Below, piece by piece: positions 41,811 through 50,114 of a stretch of 64,000 nucleotides of DNA (positions are counted from its first letter, which is position 1; every line of letters begins with the position of its first letter). The notes under the pieces are model-generated. The model was not told the DNA's origin, searched no databases, and saw nothing but the letters and a program-made list of their open reading frames with translations. Location of the stretch: the NCBI GenBank assembly GCA_964452465.1, contig CAYVMD010000006.1:1-64000 (forward strand). Direction: 5' to 3'. Source of the DNA: CAYVMD01 sp964452465 (GTDB taxonomy: Bacteria; Armatimonadota; JACIXR01). The position numbers and the translations under genes were made by a program.

Positions 41811-43708
41811 GTCCCTTTGCTCGCTAACTCCGCGATTGCCTGGGCATACGCTTTGGAAGCACCCTGCATAGTTTCTATCAACCTCTCCGCGCTCTTTGCT
41901 ATCTCCTTTCTCAGAGAAGCTTCCCCCAGGAGCGCTTTCACCTTCTCGCTTAACTCTTTGCTATTCCTAACTTCTATACCAACCTCTGCCTGCTTCGCTA
42001 AATCCGTTATATCTCGGAAATTGTGCATATAAGGACCGAAGAGGACCGGCTTCCCCCAGGCTAAGGGTTCCAGGATATTGTGTCCTCCCTTGGGCACTAA
42101 ACTTCCTCCCACGAATGCAACCGTGCACAATCCGTAGAGGGTGAACAGCTCCCCTACGGTATCTATGAGGATGACGGCGTTTTTATCCAGGGCCTCCAGA
42201 GGCAGTCTGCTTCTTTTAACATAGGTGAAGCCTCGCTTGGAAAGGAGGCTCTCCACTTCCTCCATTCTCTCGGGATGACGAGGCGCGAGGATCAGCCTTA
42301 AATGGGGGAAGGAAAGGCGAGCATTCCAATAGGCATCGAGGACCATTTCTTCTTCTCCGGGGTGGGTGCTTCCGGCGACGAGGATTTCCTCGTCCTCCTC
42401 TATTTTAAGTAGGTTCTTTAGGTTTTCCAATTTCGAAAGGTCCTTGCTAAGGGCAACTTGGTCGAACTTACTGTTCCCCACCACTTTTACATTCCTGCCT
42501 CCGCTTTGGAACGCCCGCTTGGCGTCCCGTTCCGACTGCATAAAAAGGGTCATCTGTTCCAAAAGCGGGGCAAAGAAGAACTTGAGGGCGCGCATCTTCA
42601 CCAAACTATCATCCGATATCCTACCGTTTACCAAAAGCAAGGGGATGTTAAGGAGCCTCGCCCAGAAGATGAGGTTGGGCCAGACCTCGGTCTCCACCAG
42701 CGCTATCACCCGGGGCTTCAACCTTCTTAGAGCTATAAGGGGGCAGGGAAATATATCGAGGGGGAAATAGAAAAGTTTGGCGAGGTCGCGAAGATGCCTT
42801 TTTGCGGTTTCCATCCCCGTGGTGGTCGTTACGGAAAGGTAGATTTCTTTCTCCTCCACCAATCGCTTTAGGTTTTCCACTATTGGCTTGGCTGCCATGG
42901 TCTCCCCCACGGAAACGGCGTGCACCCAGATGGCCCCTTCTCCCCTGGGAGCCAGCCCCATTTTCTCCTTCCATCCCCTCAATTTCTTCCCCCCAAACTG
43001 GCGGAGGAAAAACCAACCCAATATGAAGGGCAAAAGAAGGAAGATGGCTATGTTGTAAAGAAGGATGGGGATAAGCAACCTCCAACGAGAGGGGCGCGGG
43101 TCTTCTATGAGGAGCTTCTTTGCTTTTTCCTCTTCCCTATCCAATGCCTGCTTCACCGAATTTAGATCTCCTTGGGGATAGAAAGGTTTTCCGAAGGAGA
43201 CGATGATTTTGGAAAAGGGGAGGGGGAGAAGATGCCTATCCCAAGTGGGAAGCCTAAGGGCAGGGCTTATCGCTACTCCCACCGGTATGATGGGGGTATC
43301 CCTATCGGTGAGGAGGAGGATGCCCTTCTTGGGGATGCGAGGCGGACCGAGGGGACCGTCCGGCGTTATCCCCAGGATCTCCCCCTGGGCAAGGGCTTGC
43401 TTGGCTTGGCGGAAGGCGGAGATCCCGCCTCGCCTGCTCGAGCCCAGGATAACCTTGCAGCCCGAAAGGGTGAGGAATTTCCCCAGAAGCCTTCCATCGG
43501 CGGAAGGGGAAACTATGCAGAGCAGTTTCCTCTTCCTTAGCAGGAAAACGGGGATGGAGAAGAGGCTATGCCAAGAGGCAAGTATGCTTCTCCTTTTAAT
43601 CCTTTCCATTCCCAGGATATTTAATCGAGAGGTAGCTAGGACGAGGTGGAAATAAAGCCAGGCGATATAAGGGGCTAAGGATGCCAAGTATTTAAGAAAC
43701 CTTCTCAT
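41807..43708 (-). CDS. DUF374 acyltransferase-like domain fused to Kdo transferase
   Basis: 633 aa. Residues about 1-205 are DUF374 (lysophospholipid-acyltransferase-like: ILASWHSLFSIPVFLLRKRK, GGISAFRQAKQALAQGEILG, ITPDGPLGPPR). Residues about 210-633 are a complete KdtA/WaaA with its membrane anchor (ILLYNIAIFLLLPFILGWFF), WVHAVSVGETMAAKPIVENL, LVETEVWPNLI, VNGRISDDS, VAGSTHPGEEE and VGGSLVPKGGHNILEPLAWG. WaaA attaches Kdo to lipid IVA. The usual separate genes are fused, suggesting that acylation and Kdo transfer act together on lipid A. Overlaps msbA by 17 bases. Confidence 0.9.
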   Translation of the reverse strand: MRRFLKYLASLAPYIAWLYFHLVLATSRLNILGMERIKRRSILASWHSLFSIPVFLLRKRKLLCIVSPSADGRLLGKFLTLSGCKVILGSSRRGGISAFRQAKQALAQGEILGITPDGPLGPPRIPKKGILLLTDRDTPIIPVGVAISPALRLPTWDRHLLPLPFSKIIVSFGKPFYPQGDLNSVKQALDREEEKAKKLLIEDPRPSRWRLLIPILLYNIAIFLLLPFILGWFFLRQFGGKKLRGWKEKMGLAPRGEGAIWVHAVSVGETMAAKPIVENLKRLVEEKEIYLSVTTTTGMETAKRHLRDLAKLFYFPLDIFPCPLIALRRLKPRVIALVETEVWPNLIFWARLLNIPLLLVNGRISDDSLVKMRALKFFFAPLLEQMTLFMQSERDAKRAFQSGGRNVKVVGNSKFDQVALSKDLSKLENLKNLLKIEEDEEILVAGSTHPGEEEMVLDAYWNARLSFPHLRLILAPRHPERMEEVESLLSKRGFTYVKRSRLPLEALDKNAVILIDTVGELFTLYGLCTVAFVGGSLVPKGGHNILEPLAWGKPVLFGPYMHNFRDITDLAKQAEVGIEVRNSKELSEKVKALLGEASLRKEIAKSAERLIETMQGASKAYAQAIAELASKGT

Positions 43709-45440
43709 CCTCTTCCCTCATCTGAAGCTCATATAGCTTGGCGTAAAGCCCTCCCTTCTCCAACAACTCCTTATGCGTTCCCTCCTCCACTATCCTTCCC
43801 TTATCCAAGACCACAATCCTATCCGCAACCCTGGCGGTGGATAAGCGATGGGCGACGAGCACTATGGTTTGTTCTCCTCGAGATAGGTTGTTCAACAAGG
43901 CTTGCTCCGAAATGGAATCCAAATTCGCTGTAGCTTCATCCAGTATCAGGATGGAGGGCTTTCTTAAGAGCGCCCTTGCTATCGCCAGCCTTTGTTTTTG
44001 CCCCGCTGAAAGCGTCACTCCCCTCTCTCCTATGTAACTATCCAACCCCTCGGGAAGGGAGGCGACGAACTCCCAAAGCCCAACCTTTTCCAAGGCAGAT
44101 CTCATCTCCTCCTCGCTTACCTCGTTCGCATAGGAAAGGTTTTCCCTTATCGTGCCGGCAAATACCAAAGGTTCCTGAGAGACTATCGCTATCTGTTTTC
44201 GTAGAGAGGGGATCCTCACCTCTCTTATATCCCAATCGTCTATCCTTATCTCGCCCTCTTTAGGCTCGAAGAAACGGGGGATGAGGTCAACGAGGCTCGT
44301 CTTGCCTGCCCCCGAGGGACCGACGATGGCTATCATTTCGCCCTTTTTAATCTCCAAGTTTATTCCCTCCAAAACCGCTGTCCCATTATAGGATAAGGAA
44401 ACATTGCTGAACTTCAATTCCCTTTGGAAGGAAGGAAGCTCCACTACGCCTTCCTTTTCCTCTTGGATGGTTGGCTCCAAGAGCTCTAATAAACGAGAGG
44501 CTGCCCCCGCGCTCTGCTGTAGGTTCATTATAACTTCCCCCCAATTCCTCAGGTTTTGATAGAGCATTTGGAGCAGGATTATGAACTCCGTTAACTTCCC
44601 CAGATTAAAATTGCTACCCGCCTTTATTATTTGCCAACTGGCGAAGAGGATTATGAATACCACCCCAATCGCCCCAGCCAATTCTATCAAAGGGATGAGT
44701 AACGCTCGTAATCTGATCCCCCTCATGATCGCCCCAAAGGTTTGGGAAAGGGTGGTGGAGAATCGCTTCCTTTCCAATTCCTCGGCACATAGCCCCTTGA
44801 CCTCCTTAACGAAGGAAAGGAAATGTTCCAATCGGTTATTGATATCCCCAAACCTTTGCTGGATCTCCACCTGTATCCGGCGCATTTTCTTCCCCGCTAA
44901 ATCTATCACATATCCGAGCAGGGGGATGGCGGTCACGCTGAAGAGGGAAAGTTGCCAATTTAGCATGAGGAGTCTGACCATAAAGGCTATTACCAATATG
45001 GGAGTGACGAATATCCTTTCCAATACTGTTGGTAGGGTTTCCTCTATAACTCTTACATCCACTACTACCCGGGATATCAGGTCACCTGCGCGTCTACGAT
45101 GGAAGAAGGGCAAGGGGAGAAAGAGGAGGCGGGAGAGGAGAAGTTCCCTGATCTCCATCCCTATCCTATGGGCAACCCATCCCAAAAAGTAGGAGGAACA
45201 ATAAAAGAATAATCCTTTGAAGGTATAAGCTGCTATCCCAAGGGCGCAGACGATGGCTATGGTGTGGAAATCCTTTCCCCCTATGCTGGAGATGGCCTCT
45301 CGGGCCAACCTTGCCACCAATACCCCTAACAACCCCGCCCCTGCTGAGCCGATTAACCCGAGGAGCGTCCTTTTAAGGTATTTCCTAACCCAGGATGCAA
45401 GCCAAGGAATTGGTTTCATATGCTCACATAATTTTACCAT
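43692..45440 (-). CDS. msbA: Lipid A export ATP-binding/permease protein, MsbA-type
   Basis: 582 aa half-transporter. Six TM segments occupy residues about 20-320. The ATPase has Walker A IVGPSGAGKTSLVDLIPRFF (about residue 370), Q-loop, the signature LSAGQKQRLAIARALL (Ala instead of the usual first Gly) and Walker B SILILDEATANLD. It flips lipid A-core or another lipid across the inner membrane. Operon with the Kdo transferase and lpxK supports lipid A as the substrate. An ATG seven codons downstream (45419) is also possible; neither start has a clear ribosome site. Confidence 0.85.
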   Translation of the reverse strand: MVKLCEHMKPIPWLASWVRKYLKRTLLGLIGSAGAGLLGVLVARLAREAISSIGGKDFHTIAIVCALGIAAYTFKGLFFYCSSYFLGWVAHRIGMEIRELLLSRLLFLPLPFFHRRRAGDLISRVVVDVRVIEETLPTVLERIFVTPILVIAFMVRLLMLNWQLSLFSVTAIPLLGYVIDLAGKKMRRIQVEIQQRFGDINNRLEHFLSFVKEVKGLCAEELERKRFSTTLSQTFGAIMRGIRLRALLIPLIELAGAIGVVFIILFASWQIIKAGSNFNLGKLTEFIILLQMLYQNLRNWGEVIMNLQQSAGAASRLLELLEPTIQEEKEGVVELPSFQRELKFSNVSLSYNGTAVLEGINLEIKKGEMIAIVGPSGAGKTSLVDLIPRFFEPKEGEIRIDDWDIREVRIPSLRKQIAIVSQEPLVFAGTIRENLSYANEVSEEEMRSALEKVGLWEFVASLPEGLDSYIGERGVTLSAGQKQRLAIARALLRKPSILILDEATANLDSISEQALLNNLSRGEQTIVLVAHRLSTARVADRIVVLDKGRIVEEGTHKELLEKGGLYAKLYELQMREEDEKVS

Positions 45441-45551
45441 GTTCTCTTGGATTTTGGAAGTTTCGCGCTTCTAATGCAAGATAAAGCCCTAAAGGAGGAG
45501 CCTAACTCAATTTAGAATAGATTTTATTTAGAGGAAAAAACGGTTTCCCCC

Positions 45552-45580
45552 TTGACTAACTGTTCCGAAGGGGAGAAAAT
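45552..45580 (+). promoter_or_regulatory. Promoter of the macro-domain/DNA-repair operon
   Basis: TTGACT (45552-45557), 17-base spacer, GAAAAT (45575-45580), seven bases before the ATG at 45587. Transcription would start about at the start codon. Confidence 0.5.
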
Positions 45581-45586
45581 AATAGG

Positions 45587-46111
45587 ATGGGAGAGATGAA
45601 GAAGATAGGCAATATAAGCATAGAGGTAATAAAGGGCGATATAACGGAGATGGAATGCGATGCCATAGTAAATGCTGCCAATAATCGCCTTTGGATGGGG
45701 GGTGGAGTTGCCGGCGCTATAAAAAGAAAGGGTGGGATAGAAATAGAAAAGGAAGCGGTCGCCAAAGGGCCTATAGGGATAGGGGAAGCGATCCATACCT
45801 CCGCTGGAAGCCTCAAAGCGAAGTTCGTCATCCATGCCGCGGTCATGGGCGATGATAGGACCACGGATTGGGAGAAAATCTATAAGGCAACGAAGAGCAG
45901 CTTGGAACTGGCGGAGCGATTGGGGGTTAAATCCATGGCCTTCCCTGCCCTCGGCACGGGGGTAGGGGGATTCCCCTATAAGGAGAGCGCCCGTGCCATG
46001 CTCCAGGCGATAGAGGAAGTAGCCCCAAGCACCTCCAACCTCGAGCGGATAGTCTTCGTCCTTTGGGATGAACCTGCTTACCAAGCCTTTAAAGAGGTGA
46101 TTGAGGGATGA
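45587..46111 (+). CDS. Macro-domain protein (ADP-ribose binding/hydrolase)
   Basis: 174 aa, a single macro domain. NISIEVIKGDITEMECDAIV, NAANNRLWMGGGVAGAI and FPALGTGVGGFPYKESARAM are the three loops that bind ADP-ribose. NAAN and the GGGVAG loop fit MacroD or Af1521-type proteins that remove ADP-ribose from proteins or nucleic acids, or hydrolyse O-acetyl-ADP-ribose. No ADP-ribosyltransferase or DarT-like toxin is next to it. It heads a run of nine genes with DNA-repair nucleases at the far end. The start is nearly leaderless. Confidence 0.9.
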   Translation: MGEMKKIGNISIEVIKGDITEMECDAIVNAANNRLWMGGGVAGAIKRKGGIEIEKEAVAKGPIGIGEAIHTSAGSLKAKFVIHAAVMGDDRTTDWEKIYKATKSSLELAERLGVKSMAFPALGTGVGGFPYKESARAMLQAIEEVAPSTSNLERIVFVLWDEPAYQAFKEVIEG

Positions 46112-46980
46112 AAAGATGCCTATTTGTTTTGCTCCTTCCCCTCTTTGCTTTCGCTTCCCCCGCTGAGGAATATCTCAACCTTCTCAAATCTAATCGCTAT
46201 GCGGAATTCGCCGGGAAGATAATCGGGATCGTGAAATCCTCTAGTTCTACCACCGTCCTGCTCCAAGAAGGCGATCTTACCAAATGCGTAAAGTTAGCCT
46301 CCTCTGCTAACTTGGATATAGGTAAGGAGGTCAGGATGCTCCTTAAGCCCCTGGGGGATGGGCAGTATGAACTCGTCATGGCTATAGATGCCTCCGAGAT
46401 CAAGGAAACCCCTCCTCAAACCCAAGCCACTCAGCCTTCTTATTTCCTCTATTTCCCCGTCTCTAAATCCTCGCGGGGGAATCTCACCAGTCGTTCCCTC
46501 CCCATCCAAATTCCCAATGATATAGTGCAAGCCTATAAAAGAGCGGTCCTATACTTCAATCCTCGCCTTAAGGATGAGGATGCGGAGTTGATCGCTAAGG
46601 CGATCCTTTACTTCAGTGTGGAGAACAATTTAGATCCGCGCCTCGTCGTAGCGGTGATCGCTGTGGAATCGGGCTTCAATCCCTCTGCTGTTTCCAAGAA
46701 GGGGGCTATGGGGTTGGGGCAACTCATGCCAGTGAATGTCCGAGGGATGGGAGTGAAGAACCCCTTTGATCCTCTTGAGAACCTCTCTGCTTCCATTCGC
46801 CTCATAAGGGGACATTTGGAGCAGTTCGAGGGGCATCCCCAACAATTAGCCCTTGCCCTTGCCTGCTACAATGCGGGCTCGGGAGCGGTTAGGAGATATG
46901 GGGGAGTGCCTCCTTACAAGGAAACCCAGAATTATATCAAGAAGGTCACGGAGCTTTATAGAAAGATATGCGGATACTGA
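46108..46980 (+). CDS. Periplasmic lytic transglycosylase (SLT domain)
   Basis: 290 aa with a signal peptide (residues 1-17, ending FASPA). Residues about 20-100 form a small beta-rich N-domain. Residues about 155-288 are the SLT fold, with catalytic Glu187 in VIAVESGFNPSAVS, KGAMGLGQLMPVN and LALACYNAGSGAVRRYGGVP. It cleaves peptidoglycan glycan strands to anhydro-muropeptides. The ATG overlaps the macro gene stop by four bases (ATGA), a coupling of two unrelated functions. Confidence 0.9.
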   Translation: MKRCLFVLLLPLFAFASPAEEYLNLLKSNRYAEFAGKIIGIVKSSSSTTVLLQEGDLTKCVKLASSANLDIGKEVRMLLKPLGDGQYELVMAIDASEIKETPPQTQATQPSYFLYFPVSKSSRGNLTSRSLPIQIPNDIVQAYKRAVLYFNPRLKDEDAELIAKAILYFSVENNLDPRLVVAVIAVESGFNPSAVSKKGAMGLGQLMPVNVRGMGVKNPFDPLENLSASIRLIRGHLEQFEGHPQQLALALACYNAGSGAVRRYGGVPPYKETQNYIKKVTELYRKICGY

Positions 46981-46993
46981 AGAAGATGAGAAG

Positions 46994-47698
46994 ATGCGAG
47001 AGAAGATAGCCTTGCTTTGGCAGTTGGAGCAAATAGACACTGCCATTCAGCGAAAACTGGGAGAGATGGCGAATTTGGACGATGGTAGCGCTTTAGCAAA
47101 AGTTGCGGAGGGGCTTCGGGAAGAGGTAGCAAAACTGAGAAAGGAATTGGAGAAGATGCAGAGAGAGATGCGGGACAAGGAGCTGGAAGCGAGGAGCTTG
47201 GAGGAGAAACGCAAATCAATGGAGAAAAGGATGTATGGGGGGTTCGTGAGCAATCCCAAGGAATTGGAAGCGATGGAGAAGGACATAGCGATGTTGAAGA
47301 AAAACCAAGATGCATTGGAGGAAAGGGTTATAGAACTCATGTACTTGATCGAGGAGAAAACCCCTGTTCTCCAGGAGATGGAAAGGGAACTCCAAAATAA
47401 GGAGAAGGAACTCCAGGAGATCCAAACCAATTATCAGCAAACGGTTCAAACCCTCTCAAGCGAGGTTGCTTCCCTTAAGGAAAGGAGGGAAGCCCTCCTT
47501 CCCTCCATCGACCCCCACCTTTTAGAACGCTATAACGAGATAAGGGAAAGGGAAGGTGCGGGGGTGTCCAAGATTGTTTCGGGCATCTGCAGTCACTGCA
47601 ACTTGGGCGTTAGCCCTCGCCTCCTCTCCAAACTCCAGGAGGATCAAACCCTCGTTTATTGTGAGCACTGTGGTTGTATCCTCTACCTTGAGAAATAA
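46994..47698 (+). CDS. C4-type zinc-ribbon coiled-coil protein (DUF164/CdsZ-like)
   Basis: 234 aa from ATG 46994. Upstream in-frame ATGs lie inside the transglycosylase gene. Residues 1-190 are long charged coiled coils (ALLWQLEQIDTAIQRKL, MYGGFVSNPKELEAMEKDI). Residues about 200-232 are the zinc ribbon CSHCNLGVSPRLL...CEHCG. MYGG-VxxxKEL and the ribbon define the DUF164/CdsZ group found across bacteria, often beside RNase H-like genes as here. Its molecular job is not settled. The ribosome site is weak. Confidence 0.85.
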   Translation: MREKIALLWQLEQIDTAIQRKLGEMANLDDGSALAKVAEGLREEVAKLRKELEKMQREMRDKELEARSLEEKRKSMEKRMYGGFVSNPKELEAMEKDIAMLKKNQDALEERVIELMYLIEEKTPVLQEMERELQNKEKELQEIQTNYQQTVQTLSSEVASLKERREALLPSIDPHLLERYNEIREREGAGVSKIVSGICSHCNLGVSPRLLSKLQEDQTLVYCEHCGCILYLEK

Positions 47699-48113
47699 CG
47701 AATCCCAGGACATCACCATCATCATAGACGGAGCTTCCCGAGGCAATCCCGGTGAGGCTTTCCTTGCCGTTTGTTTTCTTCGGGGCGACGAAATCGTTGC
47801 CTCGCTATCTCGCTTCATAGGAACTGCGACCAATAATCAAGCGGAATGGCTCGCCTTTCTTCATGCCCTTCGCTTCGCTAAGCTACTCGGTCTCGAGAAG
47901 ATAAAGATCCTCACCGATAGCGTGCTCCTGTTTCAACAGTGGAAGGGGTCTTTCAAGACCAAAGCACCTCAACTGAAACAGTTCCTTATCCAAGGGAAGG
48001 AGCTAGCTAATTCCTTCCAGGAGGTGGACCTCGTCCTTGTCCCCAGGAAGATGGTGAGGATAGCCCATAACCTTGCCCATAGATGCCTTAAAACTACCGA
48101 AAAGGAGGAATAA
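47688..48113 (+). CDS. RNase HI-like protein with altered last catalytic residue
   Basis: 141 aa from TTG 47688, overlapping the stop of the previous gene by 11 bases. GTGs at 47661 and 47670 are alternatives. RNase H motifs: IIIDGASRGNPGEA (first Asp), NNQAEWLAF (Glu) and ILTDSVLLFQQW (second Asp). At the C-terminus the usual VPR-x-x-N-x-x-AD-x-LA reads VPRKMVRIAHNLAHR, so the last Asp is His and the conserved Asn is Val. RNase HI cuts RNA in RNA-DNA hybrids. An Asp-to-His change at this position can still be active in RNase HI, so activity is possible. Confidence 0.8.
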   Translation: MRNNESQDITIIIDGASRGNPGEAFLAVCFLRGDEIVASLSRFIGTATNNQAEWLAFLHALRFAKLLGLEKIKILTDSVLLFQQWKGSFKTKAPQLKQFLIQGKELANSFQEVDLVLVPRKMVRIAHNLAHRCLKTTEKEE

Positions 48114-48115
48114 AA

Positions 48116-48703
48116 ATGCAGGAGGAAATAACCCTCCCCCCTCCTCTAAAGAGAGGAGGCGTCTCCCTGGAGGAATCGCTTTGGCGAAGGAGATCAGTGC
48201 GCCAATTCTCTCCTCAGCCCTTGTCATGGGAGGAGATAGGGCAGATACTCTGGGCAGGGCAGGGGATATCCGAGGAAGAAATGGGCTTCCGCACCGCTCC
48301 CTCCGCTGGCGCTACCTTCCCCCTCTTCCTGTATGCCTTGCTCCCCCAAGGAACCTTTAAATACATCCCCCATTCCCACAAACTTCGCCAAATATCACCA
48401 AAGGACCTTCGTTCCCAACTCGCCGTTGTCTCCCTCTATCAATCCTTCATCGCCCAGGCCCCCTTGGTCGTCCTCATTTCCGCCGATTACGCTCGCACGA
48501 CCCATCGCTACGGCCGGAGGGGCATCCGCTATGTGGACATAGAGGTTGGGCATGTGGGGCAGAACATCCAACTTCAAGCGGTGGCTCTGGGGCTTGCCTC
48601 GGTATGTGTAGGTGCCTTCGAGGATGAGGAGGTTAAGGCGCTCATTCCCCTCCCTCCCGAGGAAGAGCCTTTGTATATCATCCCTGTAGGACATCCAAGA
48701 TGA
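48116..48703 (+). CDS. SagB-type nitroreductase-family FMN oxidoreductase
   Basis: 195 aa. LEESLWRRRSVRQFSPQPLS is the opening of SagB/nitroreductase proteins. QILWAGQGIS, RTAPSAGATFPLFLYAL and VGHVGQNIQLQAVALGLASV follow, ending with VGAFEDEEV and YIIPVGHPR. The SAGA-x-xPL-x-x-Y pattern is that of SagB-like dehydrogenases. Those in azole biosynthesis sit with YcaO partners; none is present here, so this is a stand-alone reductase. AAAAGGAGG lies seven bases before the ATG. Confidence 0.87.
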   Translation: MQEEITLPPPLKRGGVSLEESLWRRRSVRQFSPQPLSWEEIGQILWAGQGISEEEMGFRTAPSAGATFPLFLYALLPQGTFKYIPHSHKLRQISPKDLRSQLAVVSLYQSFIAQAPLVVLISADYARTTHRYGRRGIRYVDIEVGHVGQNIQLQAVALGLASVCVGAFEDEEVKALIPLPPEEEPLYIIPVGHPR

Positions 48704-49167
48704 GGAGATTCATCGGGGTAATAGGAGCATCCAATCCCCCTCTCGACCTCATCCCAGTGGCTGAGAGGGTGGGGGAGGAGATAGCGAGCAGAGAGGGGAT
48801 TCTGATCTGTGGAGGAATGGGAGGAGTGATGGAGGCGGTCTGTAGGGGAGCGAAAAGGCGGGGAGGTCTCACCATAGGAATTCTCCCCACTACATCCCGG
48901 GAGGACGCTAATCCCTTCGTGGATATTCCCATCCCTACGGGGATGGGTTATGCGAGGAACATAATAATCGTTCTCTCTTCCGAAGCACTCATCGCTATTG
49001 GGGGAGCTTATGGCACCCTCACGGAGATCGCCTTCGCCCTCCACTTCCAAAGACCAATAATAGGGCTATCCACCTGGCGCATTCAGGGCCAAGAGGGAGA
49101 GGTAAAGGACATAATTTATGTGGATGACCCTGTCTTGGCTGTAAAACTCGCTATGGAAGGAGGATAG
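48700..49167 (+). CDS. TIGR00725/LOG-family Rossmann-fold protein
   Basis: 155 aa. RRFIGVIGASNPPLDLIPVA begins the Rossmann fold. LICGGMGGVMEAVCRGAKR is the GGxxGVMEA nucleotide-binding motif, followed by GILPTTSREDANPFVDIPI and IAIGGAYGTLTEIAFAL. LOG proteins cleave nucleoside 5'-monophosphates; the TIGR00725 group keeps the motif GG-x-YGTLTE, but the classical PGGxGTxxE has A for G-G at this site. Overlaps the nitroreductase stop by four bases (ATGA). Confidence 0.87.
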   Translation: MRRFIGVIGASNPPLDLIPVAERVGEEIASREGILICGGMGGVMEAVCRGAKRRGGLTIGILPTTSREDANPFVDIPIPTGMGYARNIIIVLSSEALIAIGGAYGTLTEIAFALHFQRPIIGLSTWRIQGQEGEVKDIIYVDDPVLAVKLAMEGG

Positions 49168-49168
49168 A

Positions 49169-49447
49169 ATGGCGCGCAAGAGGGTAGAGATAGAAGTCTT
49201 CGGGCGAGTGCAAAGGGTAGGCTATCGTTTCTATGTGGAGGATGTAGCGTTGAAATACCGCCTGGAAGGCTATGTGCGCAACACGAGGCGGGGGTCAGTG
49301 GAGATAGTCGCGGAAGGAGAGGAGGATACCCTCTGCAATTTCATAAGCGAATTGAGGAAGGCTCCACCTCCCGCCAGGGTCGATGATATAAAGATACTTT
49401 GGGGAGAGCCTAAGGATGAGTTCCGCCGTTTCGAGATTCGCTATTGA
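49169..49447 (+). CDS. acyP: Acylphosphatase
   Basis: 92 aa, the usual length. EVFGRVQRVGYRFYVEDVAL contains the phosphate loop with catalytic Arg20. GYVRNTRRGSVEIVAEG holds the catalytic Asn38. It hydrolyses acyl phosphates such as acetyl or carbamoyl phosphate. The start is one base after the previous stop. Confidence 0.95.
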   Translation: MARKRVEIEVFGRVQRVGYRFYVEDVALKYRLEGYVRNTRRGSVEIVAEGEEDTLCNFISELRKAPPPARVDDIKILWGEPKDEFRRFEIRY

Positions 49448-50114
49448 GGATGTAAAAGAGCGCCTCCTTCTGATAAACGAACTGTTGGAAAAGCGCTTCG
49501 GAACGCCCCGGAGGGAGGCATTGCCCCCGCTGGACGAGCTCATCCGCACCATCCTTTCCCAGAACACCTCCGATAAGAATTCCCATAGAGCCTTCGCTAA
49601 TCTGAAGCGGGCTTTCCCCGATTGGCATTCCCTCCTTTCCGCTCCTCTTTCCCAAATCGAGGAGGCGATCAGGATCGGCGGGCTCTCCCAAATAAAGGCC
49701 AAGAGGATCAAGGAGATAGTGGAAAGATTAAAGGAGATGGATCCTTCCCTCACGCTTTCCTTTCTTTCCGACTATACCCCTGAGGAGATAAAGCAGTTTC
49801 TCCTTTCCCTTCCCGGTGTGGGGGCGAAAACCACCGCCTGCGTGCTTCTCTTTTCCCTAAAGAAGCCCGCCTTTCCCGTGGATACCCATATCCTGCGCAT
49901 TTCCAGGCGGTTGTGCCTCGCTCAGGGAAAGACCTCTCCGGATAACCTTCAAACCTTCTACGAGGCGCATCTGCCCTCTCATCTTTATCTTCCCCTCCAC
50001 CTAAACCTCATTCGCTTGGGCAGGGAGATCTGCCATCCTCGGAAGCCCCTGTGCCATATTTGTCCTCTCGAAGGGATCTGCCCAAAGGGAGCATGCGATT
50101 CGGATTCCAGGTGA
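49416..50114 (+). CDS. nth: Endonuclease III (DNA glycosylase/AP lyase)
   Basis: 232 aa. Removes oxidised pyrimidines. ILSQNTSDKNSHRAF and the helix-hairpin-helix LPGVGAKTTACVLLFSL carry the catalytic Lys138, and FPVDTHILRISRRL has Asp156. The 4Fe-4S site C-x6-C-x2-C-x5-C is exact (CHPRKPLCHICPLEGIC). The start lies 32 bases inside acyP and the end overlaps nfo by 22 bases, so acyP-nth-nfo are tightly coupled. Confidence 0.95.
   Translation: MSSAVSRFAIEDVKERLLLINELLEKRFGTPRREALPPLDELIRTILSQNTSDKNSHRAFANLKRAFPDWHSLLSAPLSQIEEAIRIGGLSQIKAKRIKEIVERLKEMDPSLTLSFLSDYTPEEIKQFLLSLPGVGAKTTACVLLFSLKKPAFPVDTHILRISRRLCLAQGKTSPDNLQTFYEAHLPSHLYLPLHLNLIRLGREICHPRKPLCHICPLEGICPKGACDSDSR

Noticed and set aside
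45587..46111. Macro-domain gene as the antitoxin of a DarT-type toxin pair
   Set aside because: No ADP-ribosyltransferase gene is adjacent; the next gene is a transglycosylase.
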